A stretch of DNA of 38,139 bases from an uncultured Oscillospiraceae bacterium (GCA_905236305.1 CAJOPB010000030.1:1-38139), one strand, 5' to 3'; shown: positions 1 to 10,148, counted from the stretch's first letter. The notes: generated by a model not told the origin, from the sequence alone. A program made the numbers and translations.

Positions 1-56
1 GGCTGCACTGCGCTGCGCGCACTCGCTGCGCTCGCACACTCCGCTCCGTGAAAGGT

Positions 57-91
57 ATTTTTGGCGACGTACATGCCGCCGCCAAAATGGT
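57..91. repeat. Inverted repeat/hairpin TATTTTTGGCG...CGCCAAAATGG
   Basis: TTTTGGCG (left) is complementary to CGCCAAAA (right), within a GC-rich noncoding left edge made of degenerate CACTCGCTGCGCTCG-like units (about 1-48). Confidence 0.5.
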
Positions 92-171
92 TAAAATTGA
101 TTCCGCGCTGCGACGCATAGCTAGTCCTTTAGGGCGGCGCGGAACTCTGCGAGGCAACGAGAGCTTCCCCC

Positions 172-187
172 CTACTGTGAACAGTAG
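172..187. promoter_or_regulatory. Short palindrome CTACTGT-GA-ACAGTAG upstream of the malQ promoter
   Basis: Perfect 7-bp arms around a 2-nt centre, about 28 bp upstream of the -35. Confidence 0.4.
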
Positions 188-215
188 CGAAGGAACCGTG
201 TGCGACAAGGCGTGT

Positions 216-244
216 TTGACAAATTCTTTCAGGACTGCTACAAT
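216..244 (+). promoter_or_regulatory. Sigma-A type promoter for malQ
   Basis: TTGACA (216-221), 17-nt spacer, TACAAT (239-244) preceded by TGC. Confidence 0.8.
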
Positions 245-297
245 AAATAGCCGCGCCGGTTTACCGGCAAAATGAAACAAAAAGGAAGTAAGAAGCA

Positions 298-1851
298 ATG
301 GAGCGTTCTTCTGGTATTCTGATGCCGCTTTCCTCCCTGCCCTCGCCGTATGGAATCGGCACCTTTGGGAAAGCAGCGTATGATTTCGCGGATTTTCTTC
401 ACGCGGCAGGACAGAGCTGCTGGCAGCTTTTGCCGCTGGGACCCACGAGCTACGGCGATTCGCCCTACCAGAGCTTTTCCACCTTTGCGGGGAATCCGTA
501 TAATATTGACCTGGATCTCCTGGTGAGGGACGGCCTGCTGAAAAAGAAAGAAATCACCGAGCTGAGCTGGGGTGACGACCCCCGTCATGTGGACTATGGC
601 CTGCTGTATCAAAACCGCTTTACCATCCTTGCCACGGCCAAGCAGCGGGGCTGGGTCAGAGACCGGGAGGCAGTACGCGCTTTTGAGTCGGAGAATGCCG
701 GCTGGCTGCCGGACTATGCTCTGTTTATGGCTCTGAAGCGTCACTTCGATATGAAGCCCTGGACTGAATGGCCGGATGAAAAAATCCGCCGCCACCAATG
801 GGACGCTCTGGAGCACTATCGGTCCATGCTCTGGAAGGATATTGAACTGTTTACCTATATTCAGTATCTGTTCTTTAAGCAGTGGGGGGCGCTGAAAAAA
901 TATATTAACAACCTGGGCATTCGCGTAATCGGTGATTTGCCCATCTATGTGGCGCTGGACAGCGCCGACGTCTGGGCAGAGCCCAGTCAGTTTTGCCTGG
1001 ATGAGGCGGGCTTTCCTGTGGATGTGGCCGGTGTGCCGCCGGATTATTTCACCGCGGACGGGCAGCTCTGGGGCAATCCGCTCTATAATTACGATATGAT
1101 GCAGCGGGACGGCTATGGCTGGTGGATACGCCGGGTGGGCGGCGCGGCAAAGCTGTATGATGTGATCCGCATTGACCATTTCCGCGGCTTTGAAAGCTTT
1201 TGGGCCGTGCCCTACGGGGATAAAACCGCCCGCCGCGGCCGTTGGGTCAAGGGGCCGGGGATGGACCTGGTTGGCAGACTGACCGGGTGGTTCCGGGATA
1301 TTGAGTTTATTGCCGAGGATCTGGGATATCCCTCTCCCGAGGTCGAGCGCCTTCTGCGAGATTCCGGACTTCCAGGCATGAAGGTTTTGGAATTTGCCTT
1401 TGATCACCGGGACCCCAGCAACTATCTGCCCCATTGCTACCACGAGAACTGCGTGTGCTATACCGGTACGCATGACAACGCCCCGCTGGCAAGCTGGCCG
1501 CGTGAGGCGGACCCCAAGGATCTCAAATTTGCCCGGCAGTATCTGGGCCTGAATGATCAGGAGGGCTTTAATTACGGTGTCATCCGCGGCGGCATGGGTT
1601 CTGTGGCAAAGCTCTTTGTGGCACAGATGCAGGATTATCTGGAGCTGGGAGACGGACACAGAATGAATACGCCCGGAAATCCCATGGGCAACTGGACCTG
1701 GCGGATGCTTCCCGGAGAGGCAACAAAAAAGCTGGCCGGCCGAATCCATGAGATGGCCCGTATCTATGGACGCCTGCCAAAAGAAGAAAAGAAGGCTGAG
1801 GACGGCGAGAAGAAGCTGTCTGAAGACGTCGAAAGCGCCGAAAGCGCGTAA
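298..1851 (+). CDS. malQ: 4-alpha-glucanotransferase (amylomaltase)
   Basis: MERSSGILMPLSSLPSPYGIGTFGKAAYDFADFL...WQLLPLGPTSYGDSPYQSFSTFAGNPYNIDLD; FIAEDLGYPSPEV; CYTGTHDN: GH77 motifs. Confidence 0.97.
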   Translation: MERSSGILMPLSSLPSPYGIGTFGKAAYDFADFLHAAGQSCWQLLPLGPTSYGDSPYQSFSTFAGNPYNIDLDLLVRDGLLKKKEITELSWGDDPRHVDYGLLYQNRFTILATAKQRGWVRDREAVRAFESENAGWLPDYALFMALKRHFDMKPWTEWPDEKIRRHQWDALEHYRSMLWKDIELFTYIQYLFFKQWGALKKYINNLGIRVIGDLPIYVALDSADVWAEPSQFCLDEAGFPVDVAGVPPDYFTADGQLWGNPLYNYDMMQRDGYGWWIRRVGGAAKLYDVIRIDHFRGFESFWAVPYGDKTARRGRWVKGPGMDLVGRLTGWFRDIEFIAEDLGYPSPEVERLLRDSGLPGMKVLEFAFDHRDPSNYLPHCYHENCVCYTGTHDNAPLASWPREADPKDLKFARQYLGLNDQEGFNYGVIRGGMGSVAKLFVAQMQDYLELGDGHRMNTPGNPMGNWTWRMLPGEATKKLAGRIHEMARIYGRLPKEEKKAEDGEKKLSEDVESAESA

Positions 1852-1870
1852 GAGACGCATCGTATGAATG

Positions 1871-1923
1871 AAAGCAGCGGCTGGTTCCTTTCGCTTGGAG
1901 GGCAGCAGCCGCTGCTTTTTTCA
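1871..1923 (+). terminator. Rho-independent terminator after malQ
   Basis: AAAGCAGCGGCTG...CAGCCGCTGCTTT 13-bp stem followed by a T tract. Confidence 0.9.
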
Positions 1924-1928
1924 CAACA

Positions 1929-1955
1929 TTAGCACTCGAATTTAACGAGTGCTAA
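1929..1955. promoter_or_regulatory. CIRCE operator (HrcA binding site)
   Basis: TTAGCACTC-GAATTTAAC-GAGTGCTAA: perfect 9-bp arms with 9-nt spacer. Confidence 0.95.
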
Positions 1956-2043
1956 TGTTTACAATTTGTTCACATGATATACTAGGTTTATTCATGATTA
2001 GCCGCTATATTAAAGGTCAGGAAAAGTCAAAGGAGGCGTCATC

Positions 2044-4641
2044 ATGAATATTGAACGTTTTACACAGAAATCCGTCTCCGCCGTGCAGGGAGCACAGGAG
2101 CTGGCCCGTGAGTACGGCAATCAACAGATTGAACAGCTGCATCTGCTGGCGGCGCTTTGCGGCGACCCTGAGGGGTTGATTCCGCAGCTTTTTACCGCGA
2201 TGGGTATTGAGTCCCGGAGCTTTGACCAGGCAGTACGCAGTGAGCTGGACCGGCTTCCCAAGGTTACCAGTTACGGTCGGGAGGCAGGAAAAGTCTATAT
2301 CAGCGCTGAGACAGACAACGCCCTGCAGAGTGCGGAGCGAATTGCGCAGTCCATGAAGGATGAGTATATCTCTGTGGAGCACATTCTCCTGGGGCTTCTG
2401 GACAGGGCGGCAGGCGCGGTAAAGGAATTGTTTCGCACCTATGATATTACCAAGGACCGGGTAATGCAGGCATTGGCCCAGGTGCGGGGAAATCAGCGTG
2501 TGACCAGTGATAATCCCGAGGATACGTACAACGCACTGAAGAAATTCGGCACGGATCTGGTAGAGCGCGCCAGGCAGAACAAGCTGGACCCGGTGATCGG
2601 CAGGGACGATGAGATTCGGAATGTGATTCGCATACTCAGCCGCAAGAGCAAAAACAACCCGGTGCTGATCGGCGAGCCCGGTGTGGGAAAAACTGCCATT
2701 GCCGAGGGGCTGGCGCAGCGAATTGTAAAGGGAGATGTGCCAAACAGTCTGAAGGACAAGACAATTTTCTCCCTGGACATGGGCAGCCTGATCGCGGGCG
2801 CAAAATTCCGCGGCGAGTTTGAGGAACGCCTGAAGGCCGTGCTGAACGAGGTGCGCAAGAGTGAGGGGCGTATCCTCCTGTTTATTGACGAGCTGCATAC
2901 CATTGTCGGCGCAGGAAAAACCGAGGGAAGCATGGACGCCGGGAACCTTTTAAAGCCCATGCTGGCCCGCGGTGAGCTCCACTGCATCGGCGCGACGACG
3001 CTGAACGAATATCGCCAGTATATTGAGAAGGATGCAGCTCTGGAACGGCGCTTTCAGCCCGTTATGGTCAACGAGCCCAACGTAGAGGATGCCATTGCCA
3101 TTTTGCGTGGCCTGAAGGAGCGCTATGAGGTGTTCCACGGGGTGAAAATTACCGACGGCGCGCTCATTGCCGCTGCCACGCTGAGCGACCGGTATATCTC
3201 CGACCGCTTTTTGCCGGATAAGGCGATTGACCTGGTGGACGAGGCCTGCGCGATGATCCGGACGGAAATTGACTCCATGCCTACGGAGCTGGATGTGATT
3301 CAGCGGCATATCATTCAGCACGAAATAGAGGAGGCGGCTCTGAAAAAAGAGGATGATGCACTGTCCCGGGAGCATCTGGCTGAAATTCAACGGGAGCTCA
3401 GTGACCTGCGGGAGGAATTCAATGCGAAGAAGGCCCAGTGGGACAATGAGAAAAATGCGATTGGCAAGGTCCAAAAGCTGAGAGAGGAGCTGGATGCGGC
3501 CAATACGGAATTGGAGCAGGCGCAGCGCAGCTATGACCTGAATCGGGCGGCGGAGCTTCAATACGGCAAAATCCCCAACCTGCGGAAGCAGCTGGAGGAG
3601 GAAGAACAGATCGCCAATGACAGCAAGGCGCGTTCTCTGCTGCGGGATAAGGTGACGGAGGAGGAGATCGCCCGCATCATCGAGCGTTGGACCGGCATTC
3701 CCGTGTCACGCCTGATGGAGGGAGAACGGGAAAAGCTCCTGCATTTGGAGAATATTCTTCATAAGCGCGTGGTCGGCCAGGATGAGGCAGTGCGTCTGGT
3801 GAGCGAAGCGATTCTTCGATCCCGGGCAGGAATTGCTGACCCCGGGAAGCCCATCGGGTCCTTCCTTTTTTTGGGTCCCACCGGAGTCGGAAAGACAGAG
3901 CTGGCAAAGACCCTTGCAGAGGCCCTGTTTGACAGCGAAAAAAACATGATCCGTATCGACATGAGCGAGTATATGGAGAAGTTTTCTGTCTCCCGCCTCA
4001 TCGGCGCGCCTCCGGGCTATGTCGGCTATGAGGAGGGCGGCCAGCTTACGGAAGCGGTAAGACGCAAGCCGTACAGCGTTGTCCTGTTTGATGAAGTGGA
4101 AAAGGCACACCCGGATGTTTTTAATGTGCTTCTGCAGGTGTTGGACGACGGCCGCATTACCGACAGCCAGGGCCGCACGGTGGATTTTAAAAATACCATT
4201 TTGATTTTGACCTCCAACCTGGGCAGCCAGCTTTTGCTGGACGGCATTGATGAAAGCGGAGAAATCCGCGAGGAGACCAGAGGCCAGATTGGCGAGCTGC
4301 TGAAACGGTCCTTCCGTCCGGAATTTCTCAACCGTCTGGACGAGATCGTCTTCTATAAGCCGTTGACGAAAGACAATATTACCCACATTATTGATCTGCT
4401 TGCCGCCGATCTGAACCGGCGTCTGGAGGATAAGCAGCTCCGTGTGAAGCTGACAGACGCTGCCAAGCAGTTTATCGTGGACAGCGCCTATGATCCCATT
4501 TACGGCGCCAGACCGCTGCGCCGGTTTGTGCAGCACAGCGTGGAAACCCTGATCGGACGTAAAATCATCGCGGATGAGGTGCACCCGGGAGCAGAGCTGA
4601 CGGTGGACTGTGTTGGAGGAGAACTGACGGTCACCGGATAA
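2044..4641 (+). CDS. clpB: ATP-dependent chaperone ClpB (AAA+ disaggregase)
   Basis: [35 protein letters not shown]; two Walker A sites ([16 protein letters not shown]); coiled-coil middle domain; 865 aa. Confidence 0.97.
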   Translation: MNIERFTQKSVSAVQGAQELAREYGNQQIEQLHLLAALCGDPEGLIPQLFTAMGIESRSFDQAVRSELDRLPKVTSYGREAGKVYISAETDNALQSAERIAQSMKDEYISVEHILLGLLDRAAGAVKELFRTYDITKDRVMQALAQVRGNQRVTSDNPEDTYNALKKFGTDLVERARQNKLDPVIGRDDEIRNVIRILSRKSKNNPVLIGEPGVGKTAIAEGLAQRIVKGDVPNSLKDKTIFSLDMGSLIAGAKFRGEFEERLKAVLNEVRKSEGRILLFIDELHTIVGAGKTEGSMDAGNLLKPMLARGELHCIGATTLNEYRQYIEKDAALERRFQPVMVNEPNVEDAIAILRGLKERYEVFHGVKITDGALIAAATLSDRYISDRFLPDKAIDLVDEACAMIRTEIDSMPTELDVIQRHIIQHEIEEAALKKEDDALSREHLAEIQRELSDLREEFNAKKAQWDNEKNAIGKVQKLREELDAANTELEQAQRSYDLNRAAELQYGKIPNLRKQLEEEEQIANDSKARSLLRDKVTEEEIARIIERWTGIPVSRLMEGEREKLLHLENILHKRVVGQDEAVRLVSEAILRSRAGIADPGKPIGSFLFLGPTGVGKTELAKTLAEALFDSEKNMIRIDMSEYMEKFSVSRLIGAPPGYVGYEEGGQLTEAVRRKPYSVVLFDEVEKAHPDVFNVLLQVLDDGRITDSQGRTVDFKNTILILTSNLGSQLLLDGIDESGEIREETRGQIGELLKRSFRPEFLNRLDEIVFYKPLTKDNITHIIDLLAADLNRRLEDKQLRVKLTDAAKQFIVDSAYDPIYGARPLRRFVQHSVETLIGRKIIADEVHPGAELTVDCVGGELTVTG

Positions 4642-4695
4642 AAGCGCAGCGACTGATTCCCGGCCTGGGTAATCGGACAGTGCTGCGGTAAAGGA

Positions 4696-4745
4696 AATAT
4701 ACAAGGGCCAGTCCTTCAAATTGCTGGCCTTTGTATATTTTTTTG
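4696..4745 (+). terminator. Rho-independent terminator after clpB
   Basis: AATATACAAGGGCCAG...CTGGCCTTTGTATATT followed by a T run. Confidence 0.9.
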
Positions 4746-4818
4746 TTGTTATTTGTTTCAATCTGCCATAATAACCCATATAATTAGTACGTTACGGCAA
4801 TTTTGGGCTAAAAACTGA

Positions 4819-4847
4819 TTGCATTTCCAAATGCAGTGTGCTAAAAT
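4819..4847 (+). promoter_or_regulatory. Sigma-A promoter for murA
   Basis: TTGCAT (4819-4824), 17-nt spacer, TAAAAT (4842-4847), extended TGC before the -10. Confidence 0.75.
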
Positions 4848-4941
4848 GCTTACTACCATGTTTATCCGCTGCTCCGATTGTCAAAATCATTGCGGGCAGA
4901 GGATAGACGAGAGAATTCCTTCCTTTCTGGAGGCTGTGACC

Positions 4942-6246
4942 TTGGATAAGTATATCATCAAGGGTGGTAACCAACTGTTTGGCGAGGTGGAGATCTCCGG
5001 CGCGAAGAATGCAGCTGTGGCGATTATTCCGGCGGCAATGATGGTTGACGGCGTAGTCCGCCTGGAGAATCTTCCACAAATCAGTGATACGGATAAGCTG
5101 CTGCAGATTCTGGAGCTTATGGGGGCGCAGGTCCGGATGGTCAATCCCAGCACAGTGGATATTGACTGCTCCCACGTCTCCCTCTCCAATAAGATATTTT
5201 CTTTGACACGCTCCATCCGCGCATCCTATTATCTCATCGGCGCCATGCTCGGACGCTTTGGCAAGGCAAAGACCACAATGCCCGGCGGGTGCAATTTTGG
5301 CGTCCGTCCCATTGACCAGCATGTAAAGGGTATGAAGGCGCTTGGCGCCTCCATCAGCATCGGACGGGGGCTGATCAATGCGGAGACAAGGGACGGGCGG
5401 CTGCGCGGCGCACGTATCTACCTGGACAAGGTCTCTGTCGGTGCTACGATCAACATTATGATCGCCGCTGCCATGGCGGAAGGACTGACTGTAATCGAAA
5501 ATGTGGCAAGAGAGCCGCATATTGTGGATTTGGCTAACTTTTTGAACTCTATGGGCGCAGATGTCCGCGGAGCGGGCACGGATGTGATCAAGATCCGGGG
5601 CGTCAGGTCGCTTCACGGCGGTACCTATGCGCTGATACCCGATCAGATCGAGGCCGGAACCTATATGACTGCTGTCGCTGCAGCAGGGGGAGAAGTGCGC
5701 ATCAACAATGTTATCCCGCGGCACCTGGAATGCATCTCTGCAAAGCTGCGGGAGATGGGCGTGACGGTAGAGGAACAGGGGGATGCAGTGATTGTCCGGC
5801 GGGACGGTCCTCTGGAACGGGCGAATGTAAAGACCCAGCCCTATCCCGGCTTTCCCACAGATATGCAGCCGCAGATTACCACCGTGCTGTGCATGGCGCA
5901 GGGGACAAGTGTTGTCACCGAGGGAGTCTGGGACAACCGTTATAAATATGTAAACGAGCTGCGCAAAATGGGCGCAGAGATAACCGTAAGCGGCAAGACG
6001 GCCATTATTGAGGGAGTGAATCATCTGGTGGGGGCCCCGGTCGCTGCCTGTGACCTTCGCGCCGGTGCAGCTATGGTGGTGGCCGGCCTGTGCGCAGAGG
6101 GAACCACTGTGGTGGAGGATGTCGTATATATCGAGCGCGGATACCAGGACATCGTGGGAAAGCTCCGGGCGCTGGGCGCAGACATTGTCGCTGTAACAGA
6201 GCCGGATGAACCGGAGCAGGAACGCCGGAGAGAGAATGCCGGCTGA
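4942..6246 (+). CDS. murA: UDP-N-acetylglucosamine 1-carboxyvinyltransferase
   Basis: MDKYIIKGGNQLFGEVEISGAKNAAVAIIPA...; MPGGCNFGVRPIDQH active-site region. TTG start preceded by GGAGG at about 4928; the tracked ATG at 4819 lies inside the promoter. Confidence 0.95.
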   Translation: MDKYIIKGGNQLFGEVEISGAKNAAVAIIPAAMMVDGVVRLENLPQISDTDKLLQILELMGAQVRMVNPSTVDIDCSHVSLSNKIFSLTRSIRASYYLIGAMLGRFGKAKTTMPGGCNFGVRPIDQHVKGMKALGASISIGRGLINAETRDGRLRGARIYLDKVSVGATINIMIAAAMAEGLTVIENVAREPHIVDLANFLNSMGADVRGAGTDVIKIRGVRSLHGGTYALIPDQIEAGTYMTAVAAAGGEVRINNVIPRHLECISAKLREMGVTVEEQGDAVIVRRDGPLERANVKTQPYPGFPTDMQPQITTVLCMAQGTSVVTEGVWDNRYKYVNELRKMGAEITVSGKTAIIEGVNHLVGAPVAACDLRAGAAMVVAGLCAEGTTVVEDVVYIERGYQDIVGKLRALGADIVAVTEPDEPEQERRRENAG

Positions 6247-7039
6247 TTCCATGCAGATTGTCACCTTTGCCAGCGGCAGCAGCGGAAACTGTACCCTGGT
6301 TTCCTTTGACGGCAGATGCTTTCTGATTGATGCGGGGATCTCCTTCAAGCGCATTCGGGAGAATCTGGCGCTCTCCGGTGTTCAGCCGGACCAGCTGTCC
6401 GCAGTTCTGATCACCCACGAGCACAGCGACCATATTTCCGGCCTTGCCACAATGGTCAAACGCTGTCCGGCGCCGGTGTTCGCCACACCCGTGGTTGCCC
6501 AAATGCTGCGAAAAAGCGTGCCCGGTATTGCAGAGCGCCTGCGTGAGCTCCCCATAGGAGAGACAGCGAATATAAACGGTGTGTCTTTTCGGGCATTTCG
6601 CACGCCCCACGATACGCGGGAGAGCGTTGGCTGGCGCTTGCAGGGAGAGGAGGAGAGCTTCGCCCTGGCGACGGATATGGGAAGGGTTACAGAGGATATT
6701 CGAGAGGGGCTGACTGGCGCAGACGCAGTTCTGATCGAGGCAAACCATGATTTGGAAATGCTTCGATACGGTCCCTATCCCTATCCGCTGAAAAAACGGA
6801 TTATGTCGGAGCATGGACATCTCTCCAATTTAGACTGCGCTTCTCTGGCCTGCGACCTGTCGGACAGCGGCGTCCGCTGTATCATTCTGGGACATTTGAG
6901 CCGTGAAAACAATTCGCCGGCTCTGGCATTTCAAACGGTTTCCGCCGCTCTGGCGGGAAAGAATACCCAGCTCTATGTGGCCCCGGCTCTGACTCGCCTG
7001 ACCCTGGAGCTGGAGCGGAGAACGCCATGCTTGGCATAA
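6236..7039 (+). CDS. MBL-fold metallo-hydrolase, WalJ/YycJ-like
   Basis: MQIVTFASGSSGNCTLVSFDGRCFLIDAGISFKRI; THEHSDHISG metal motif; overlaps the 3' end of murA. Confidence 0.93.
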   Translation: MPADSMQIVTFASGSSGNCTLVSFDGRCFLIDAGISFKRIRENLALSGVQPDQLSAVLITHEHSDHISGLATMVKRCPAPVFATPVVAQMLRKSVPGIAERLRELPIGETANINGVSFRAFRTPHDTRESVGWRLQGEEESFALATDMGRVTEDIREGLTGADAVLIEANHDLEMLRYGPYPYPLKKRIMSEHGHLSNLDCASLACDLSDSGVRCIILGHLSRENNSPALAFQTVSAALAGKNTQLYVAPALTRLTLELERRTPCLA

Positions 7040-7509
7040 CACTGCTTTGCGTGGGAAAGCTCAAGGAAAAATATTATGCAGAGGCATTGGCTGAATATCA
7101 AAAGCGGCTAAGCGCTTTCTGCCGTTTTTCTGTGACTGAGCTGCCGGAGCAGCGGCTGAACGACAGCCCCGGGCCCCGGGAAACGGCAATTGCTTTGGAC
7201 CGGGAGGCAAAGGAGCTGGAAAAGCATATTCCGGCCGGCGCCGTCGTGTGCGCGTTCTGTGTGGAGGGAAAGCAGAAAAGCAGTGAAGAACTGGCCGAGC
7301 AGCTGTGTCAGTGGAGCGGAAGCGGGAAAAGCCGGATATGCTTTCTCATCGGCGGCTCCTGCGGCCTGTCAGAGCGGATCAAAGCCCGGGCGGACCTGCT
7401 GCTCAGTGTGTCAAGAATGACATTCCCGCACCACTTGTTTCGAATTATGGCGGCGGAGCAGCTCTACCGTGCTTTTACGATTATCGAGGGAATGAAATAC
7501 CACAAATGA
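7027..7509 (+). CDS. rlmH: 23S rRNA (pseudouridine(1915)-N(3))-methyltransferase RlmH
   Basis: MLGITLLCVGKLKEKYYAEALAEYQKRLS...FLIGGSCGLSERI...FPHHLFRIMAAEQLYRAFTIIEGMKYHK. Confidence 0.96.
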   Translation: MLGITLLCVGKLKEKYYAEALAEYQKRLSAFCRFSVTELPEQRLNDSPGPRETAIALDREAKELEKHIPAGAVVCAFCVEGKQKSSEELAEQLCQWSGSGKSRICFLIGGSCGLSERIKARADLLLSVSRMTFPHHLFRIMAAEQLYRAFTIIEGMKYHK

Positions 7510-7607
7510 CATTACTCCGGGTGCTGTGCCGGAAGGCGCGGGATTGAGGTGCTGCTGTCTGTTGCGAGAGAACAGAACAGGGGAATATATCGGAAAGGGG
7601 AGAGGGA

Positions 7608-7928
7608 ATGGCGGAGACCTTTGGATTTGGAAAGCTGCCCGGTGATCTCTATGCGCGGTGGCCAAAGGAGGAAAATGGCGAGCCGGTCCCGCCCAAGCTT
7701 CTGCGCCGGCTGCAGTCAACGGATTTGGCGGATACGATGCTGGTGAATATGCTGGAAGCATATGGAATCCCGGCTCTGGTTATTCACCCGGGTGACGGCG
7801 CATTTGGACGGGTGATACTGGGCATTTCCGGCACAGGCAGCTGCGTTTATGTACCTGAAACTGCATGGAATGATGCAATAGAATTGATGGAGGGAAATAA
7901 CGATGACGACCTACAAAGCGGAGTATGA
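7608..7928 (+). CDS. Small conserved hypothetical protein, DUF2007-like
   Basis: 106 aa; ADTMLVNMLEAYGIPALVIHPGDGAFGRVILGISGTGSCVYVPETAWNDAIELME resembles the DUF2007 fold; overlaps the next gene by 26 nt. Confidence 0.65.
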   Translation: MAETFGFGKLPGDLYARWPKEENGEPVPPKLLRRLQSTDLADTMLVNMLEAYGIPALVIHPGDGAFGRVILGISGTGSCVYVPETAWNDAIELMEGNNDDDLQSGV

Positions 7929-9636
7929 AAAATGGCTGAATTCCCCATCTCTGAGTGAGGACGAGTGGAAGGAGCTCGATGCCATCCGGGGGGATGAGAA
8001 GGAGATCGAGAGCCGCTTCTTTGCGCCTTTGGAATTTGGCACTGCCGGTCTGCGGGGCACCATGAAGCTGGGCCTGCATCACATGAATGTGCACGTGATC
8101 CGTCACGCGACCCAGGCCTTTGCCAACGTGGTTGCCCGTGAGGGAGAGGAAGCAAAGCGCAAGGGTGTGGTGATTGCCCGCGATTGCCGCCTCAACGGTG
8201 ATGCCTATGCCAGAGAGGCTGCCTGCATCATGGCAGCCAATGGGATTCACGTAAGAATTTTTGATGATCTGCGCCCCACACCGGAGCTGAGCTTTGCGGT
8301 GCGCTATTATCAGACAACTGCAGGCATCAATATCACCGCCAGCCATAACCCCAAGGAGTATAATGGCTACAAGGTCTACTGGTCTGACGGCGCGCAGCTT
8401 CCGCCGCACCATGCTGCTGCAATCGCGGCGGAGATGGAGCGCATTGACATCTTCACCGGCTTCGAAACCATGGATTTTGAGGAGGGCAAAAAAGCCGGGC
8501 TCATTGAAATCATCGGCGAGGAAACGGATGAGGCTTATCTGAACAAGGTGCTTGGCGAGGCTATTGACCACGATGTCGTGGCCCGGAATGCCGATAAGCT
8601 GGAGATCGTCTATACACCCTTCCACGGCGCCGGCCATCGCCTGGTGCCTGAGGCGTTGAAGCGGCTTGGCATCAAGCATCTGACCCCGGAGCCCCAGCAA
8701 ATGGTGATAGACGGTAACTTCCCTACGGTGGTGTCTCCCAACCCGGAAAATCCTGAGGGCTTTTATCTGGCAGTGGACCTGGCCAAGAAGGTGGGCAGCA
8801 ACCTGATTATCGGTACCGACCCGGATTCCGACCGCGTGGGTGTGATGGTACGGGATACCAATGGCGAATTTGTTACCATCACCGGCAACCAGATGGGCGT
8901 GCTGCTGCTGGACTATGTGATCGGCGCCCGCAACCGCACGGGAACCATGCCCGCCAATCCCGCAGCCCTGAAGACGATTGTTACAACGGAAATGGCACGG
9001 GAGATTTGCCGCCGGAACGGTATCTATATGGAGGATACGTTTACCGGTTTTAAGTTCATGGCGGAGAAGATTGCCCAGTTTGAAGCTGAGGGCAGCCATA
9101 ACTATATCTTTGCCTATGAGGAGAGTTATGGCTATATGATGGGCGATTACGTTCGGGACAAGGACGCTGTAACCGCCTCGATGATGATTGCCGAGATGGC
9201 CGCTTATTACTGCGACCGAGGCATGACGCTGCTCGATGCACTGAAGGAGCTGTACGCCAAGTACGGAAACTTTGCGGAAAAGACCCTGAACCTGGTCATG
9301 CCCGGCCTGGATGGCCTGAATAAGATGAAGCACGTTATGGGTGTGCTGCGGGAGAATCCGCCGGAGTCTGTGGCCGGCATCAGTGTTTCCCGGGTGCGGG
9401 ATTATCAGAGCGGACAGGTTTCCGTGCCGAAGCTGGGCGCAGTGGAGCAAACCCACATCAAGGGAAGCAATGTGCTTTACTTTGAATTGTCTGACGGCAG
9501 CAGCTTTATTATCCGTCCCTCCGGTACGGAGCCGAAGATCAAGGTCTATCTGCTGGTGAAGGATGAAAGCCAGGAGAAATGCCATGAGAAGATTGCCCGC
9601 TATGCAGAGTATGCGGAGACGCTGAAAGAACTGTAA
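7903..9636 (+). CDS. Phospho-sugar mutase (phosphoglucomutase/phosphomannomutase)
   Basis: GTAGLRGTMKLG; TASHNPKEYNGYKVYWSDGAQ; GTDPDSDRVGVMV; RPSGTEPKIKVY. Confidence 0.96.
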   Translation: MTTYKAEYEKWLNSPSLSEDEWKELDAIRGDEKEIESRFFAPLEFGTAGLRGTMKLGLHHMNVHVIRHATQAFANVVAREGEEAKRKGVVIARDCRLNGDAYAREAACIMAANGIHVRIFDDLRPTPELSFAVRYYQTTAGINITASHNPKEYNGYKVYWSDGAQLPPHHAAAIAAEMERIDIFTGFETMDFEEGKKAGLIEIIGEETDEAYLNKVLGEAIDHDVVARNADKLEIVYTPFHGAGHRLVPEALKRLGIKHLTPEPQQMVIDGNFPTVVSPNPENPEGFYLAVDLAKKVGSNLIIGTDPDSDRVGVMVRDTNGEFVTITGNQMGVLLLDYVIGARNRTGTMPANPAALKTIVTTEMAREICRRNGIYMEDTFTGFKFMAEKIAQFEAEGSHNYIFAYEESYGYMMGDYVRDKDAVTASMMIAEMAAYYCDRGMTLLDALKELYAKYGNFAEKTLNLVMPGLDGLNKMKHVMGVLRENPPESVAGISVSRVRDYQSGQVSVPKLGAVEQTHIKGSNVLYFELSDGSSFIIRPSGTEPKIKVYLLVKDESQEKCHEKIARYAEYAETLKEL

Positions 9637-9701
9637 GCAGGTCTTCTGCTGGGAAGAACGCGACCGTCTTCTGCGTATAATTGTGGACTATCGCTATATA
9701 C

Positions 9702-9732
9702 CGGCCCTCCCATAACCGGGAGGGCCGTGTAT
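9702..9732 (+). terminator. Terminator after phospho-sugar mutase
   Basis: CGGCCCTCCC-ataacc-GGGAGGGCCG then GTGTATTTTC. Confidence 0.8.
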
Positions 9733-9827
9733 TTTCATGAAAATCTCATCAAATTTCGAAATCCCCTTGCAAATGGGACTTTCATATGATAAAGTTCATA
9801 ATAATTTCATATTATAGCGAGTGGAAC

Positions 9828-10050
9828 CTTGTTGGAAAGTGCGGCAGAGCGCCGCCGCCGAAGGAATAACATTATCAGGCAAGGAGCCGGAAGGAGCAGC
9901 TCCCGGAGAGGGGGAATATGGGCTTTCCGGCACCGAGGAGACTGCAAGGGGATCGCGCTCTGGAGAAGTCCATGTATTGCCATGGATGCCGAAGGTGTAA
10001 GGTGCGGCTTTGCCGCGCCAAATCTCTCAGGCAAAAGGACAGGGAAACAG
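9828..10050 (+). promoter_or_regulatory. Glycine riboswitch, probably tandem aptamers (first one degenerate or short)
   Basis: Core 2: CTCTGGAGAAG...TGCCGAAGGTGTAAGG...ATCTCTCAGGCAAAAGGACAGG. Core 1: GCCGCCGAAGGAATAACATTATCAGGCAAGG. Upstream of an amino-acid symporter. Confidence 0.87.
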
Positions 10051-10083
10051 AATGACTCATTTAACCATGGGTTGCTTTGGCGT

Positions 10084-10113
10084 CTTTTTGCTCCATACCG
10101 GCGGAGCAAAAAG
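10084..10113 (+). promoter_or_regulatory. Perfect 11-bp hairpin in the riboswitch expression platform
   Basis: CTTTTTGCTCC (10084-10094), loop ATACCGGC, GGAGCAAAAAG (10103-10113). Confidence 0.8.
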
Positions 10114-10148
10114 AGAGATGAGCATTGGATGGGTTTGTTTCGCTGCAT

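Noticed and set aside
238-1860. 540-aa minus-strand ORF
   Set aside because: Antisense to malQ; composition of a shadow ORF with no recognisable family.
1958-1983. TTTACA...TATACT as the clpB promoter
   Set aside because: The spacer is only 14 nt; a promoter is likely near here but cannot be assigned confidently.
7780-9585. 601-aa minus-strand ORF
   Set aside because: Exactly shadows the phospho-sugar mutase; codon-mirror artefact in high-GC DNA.
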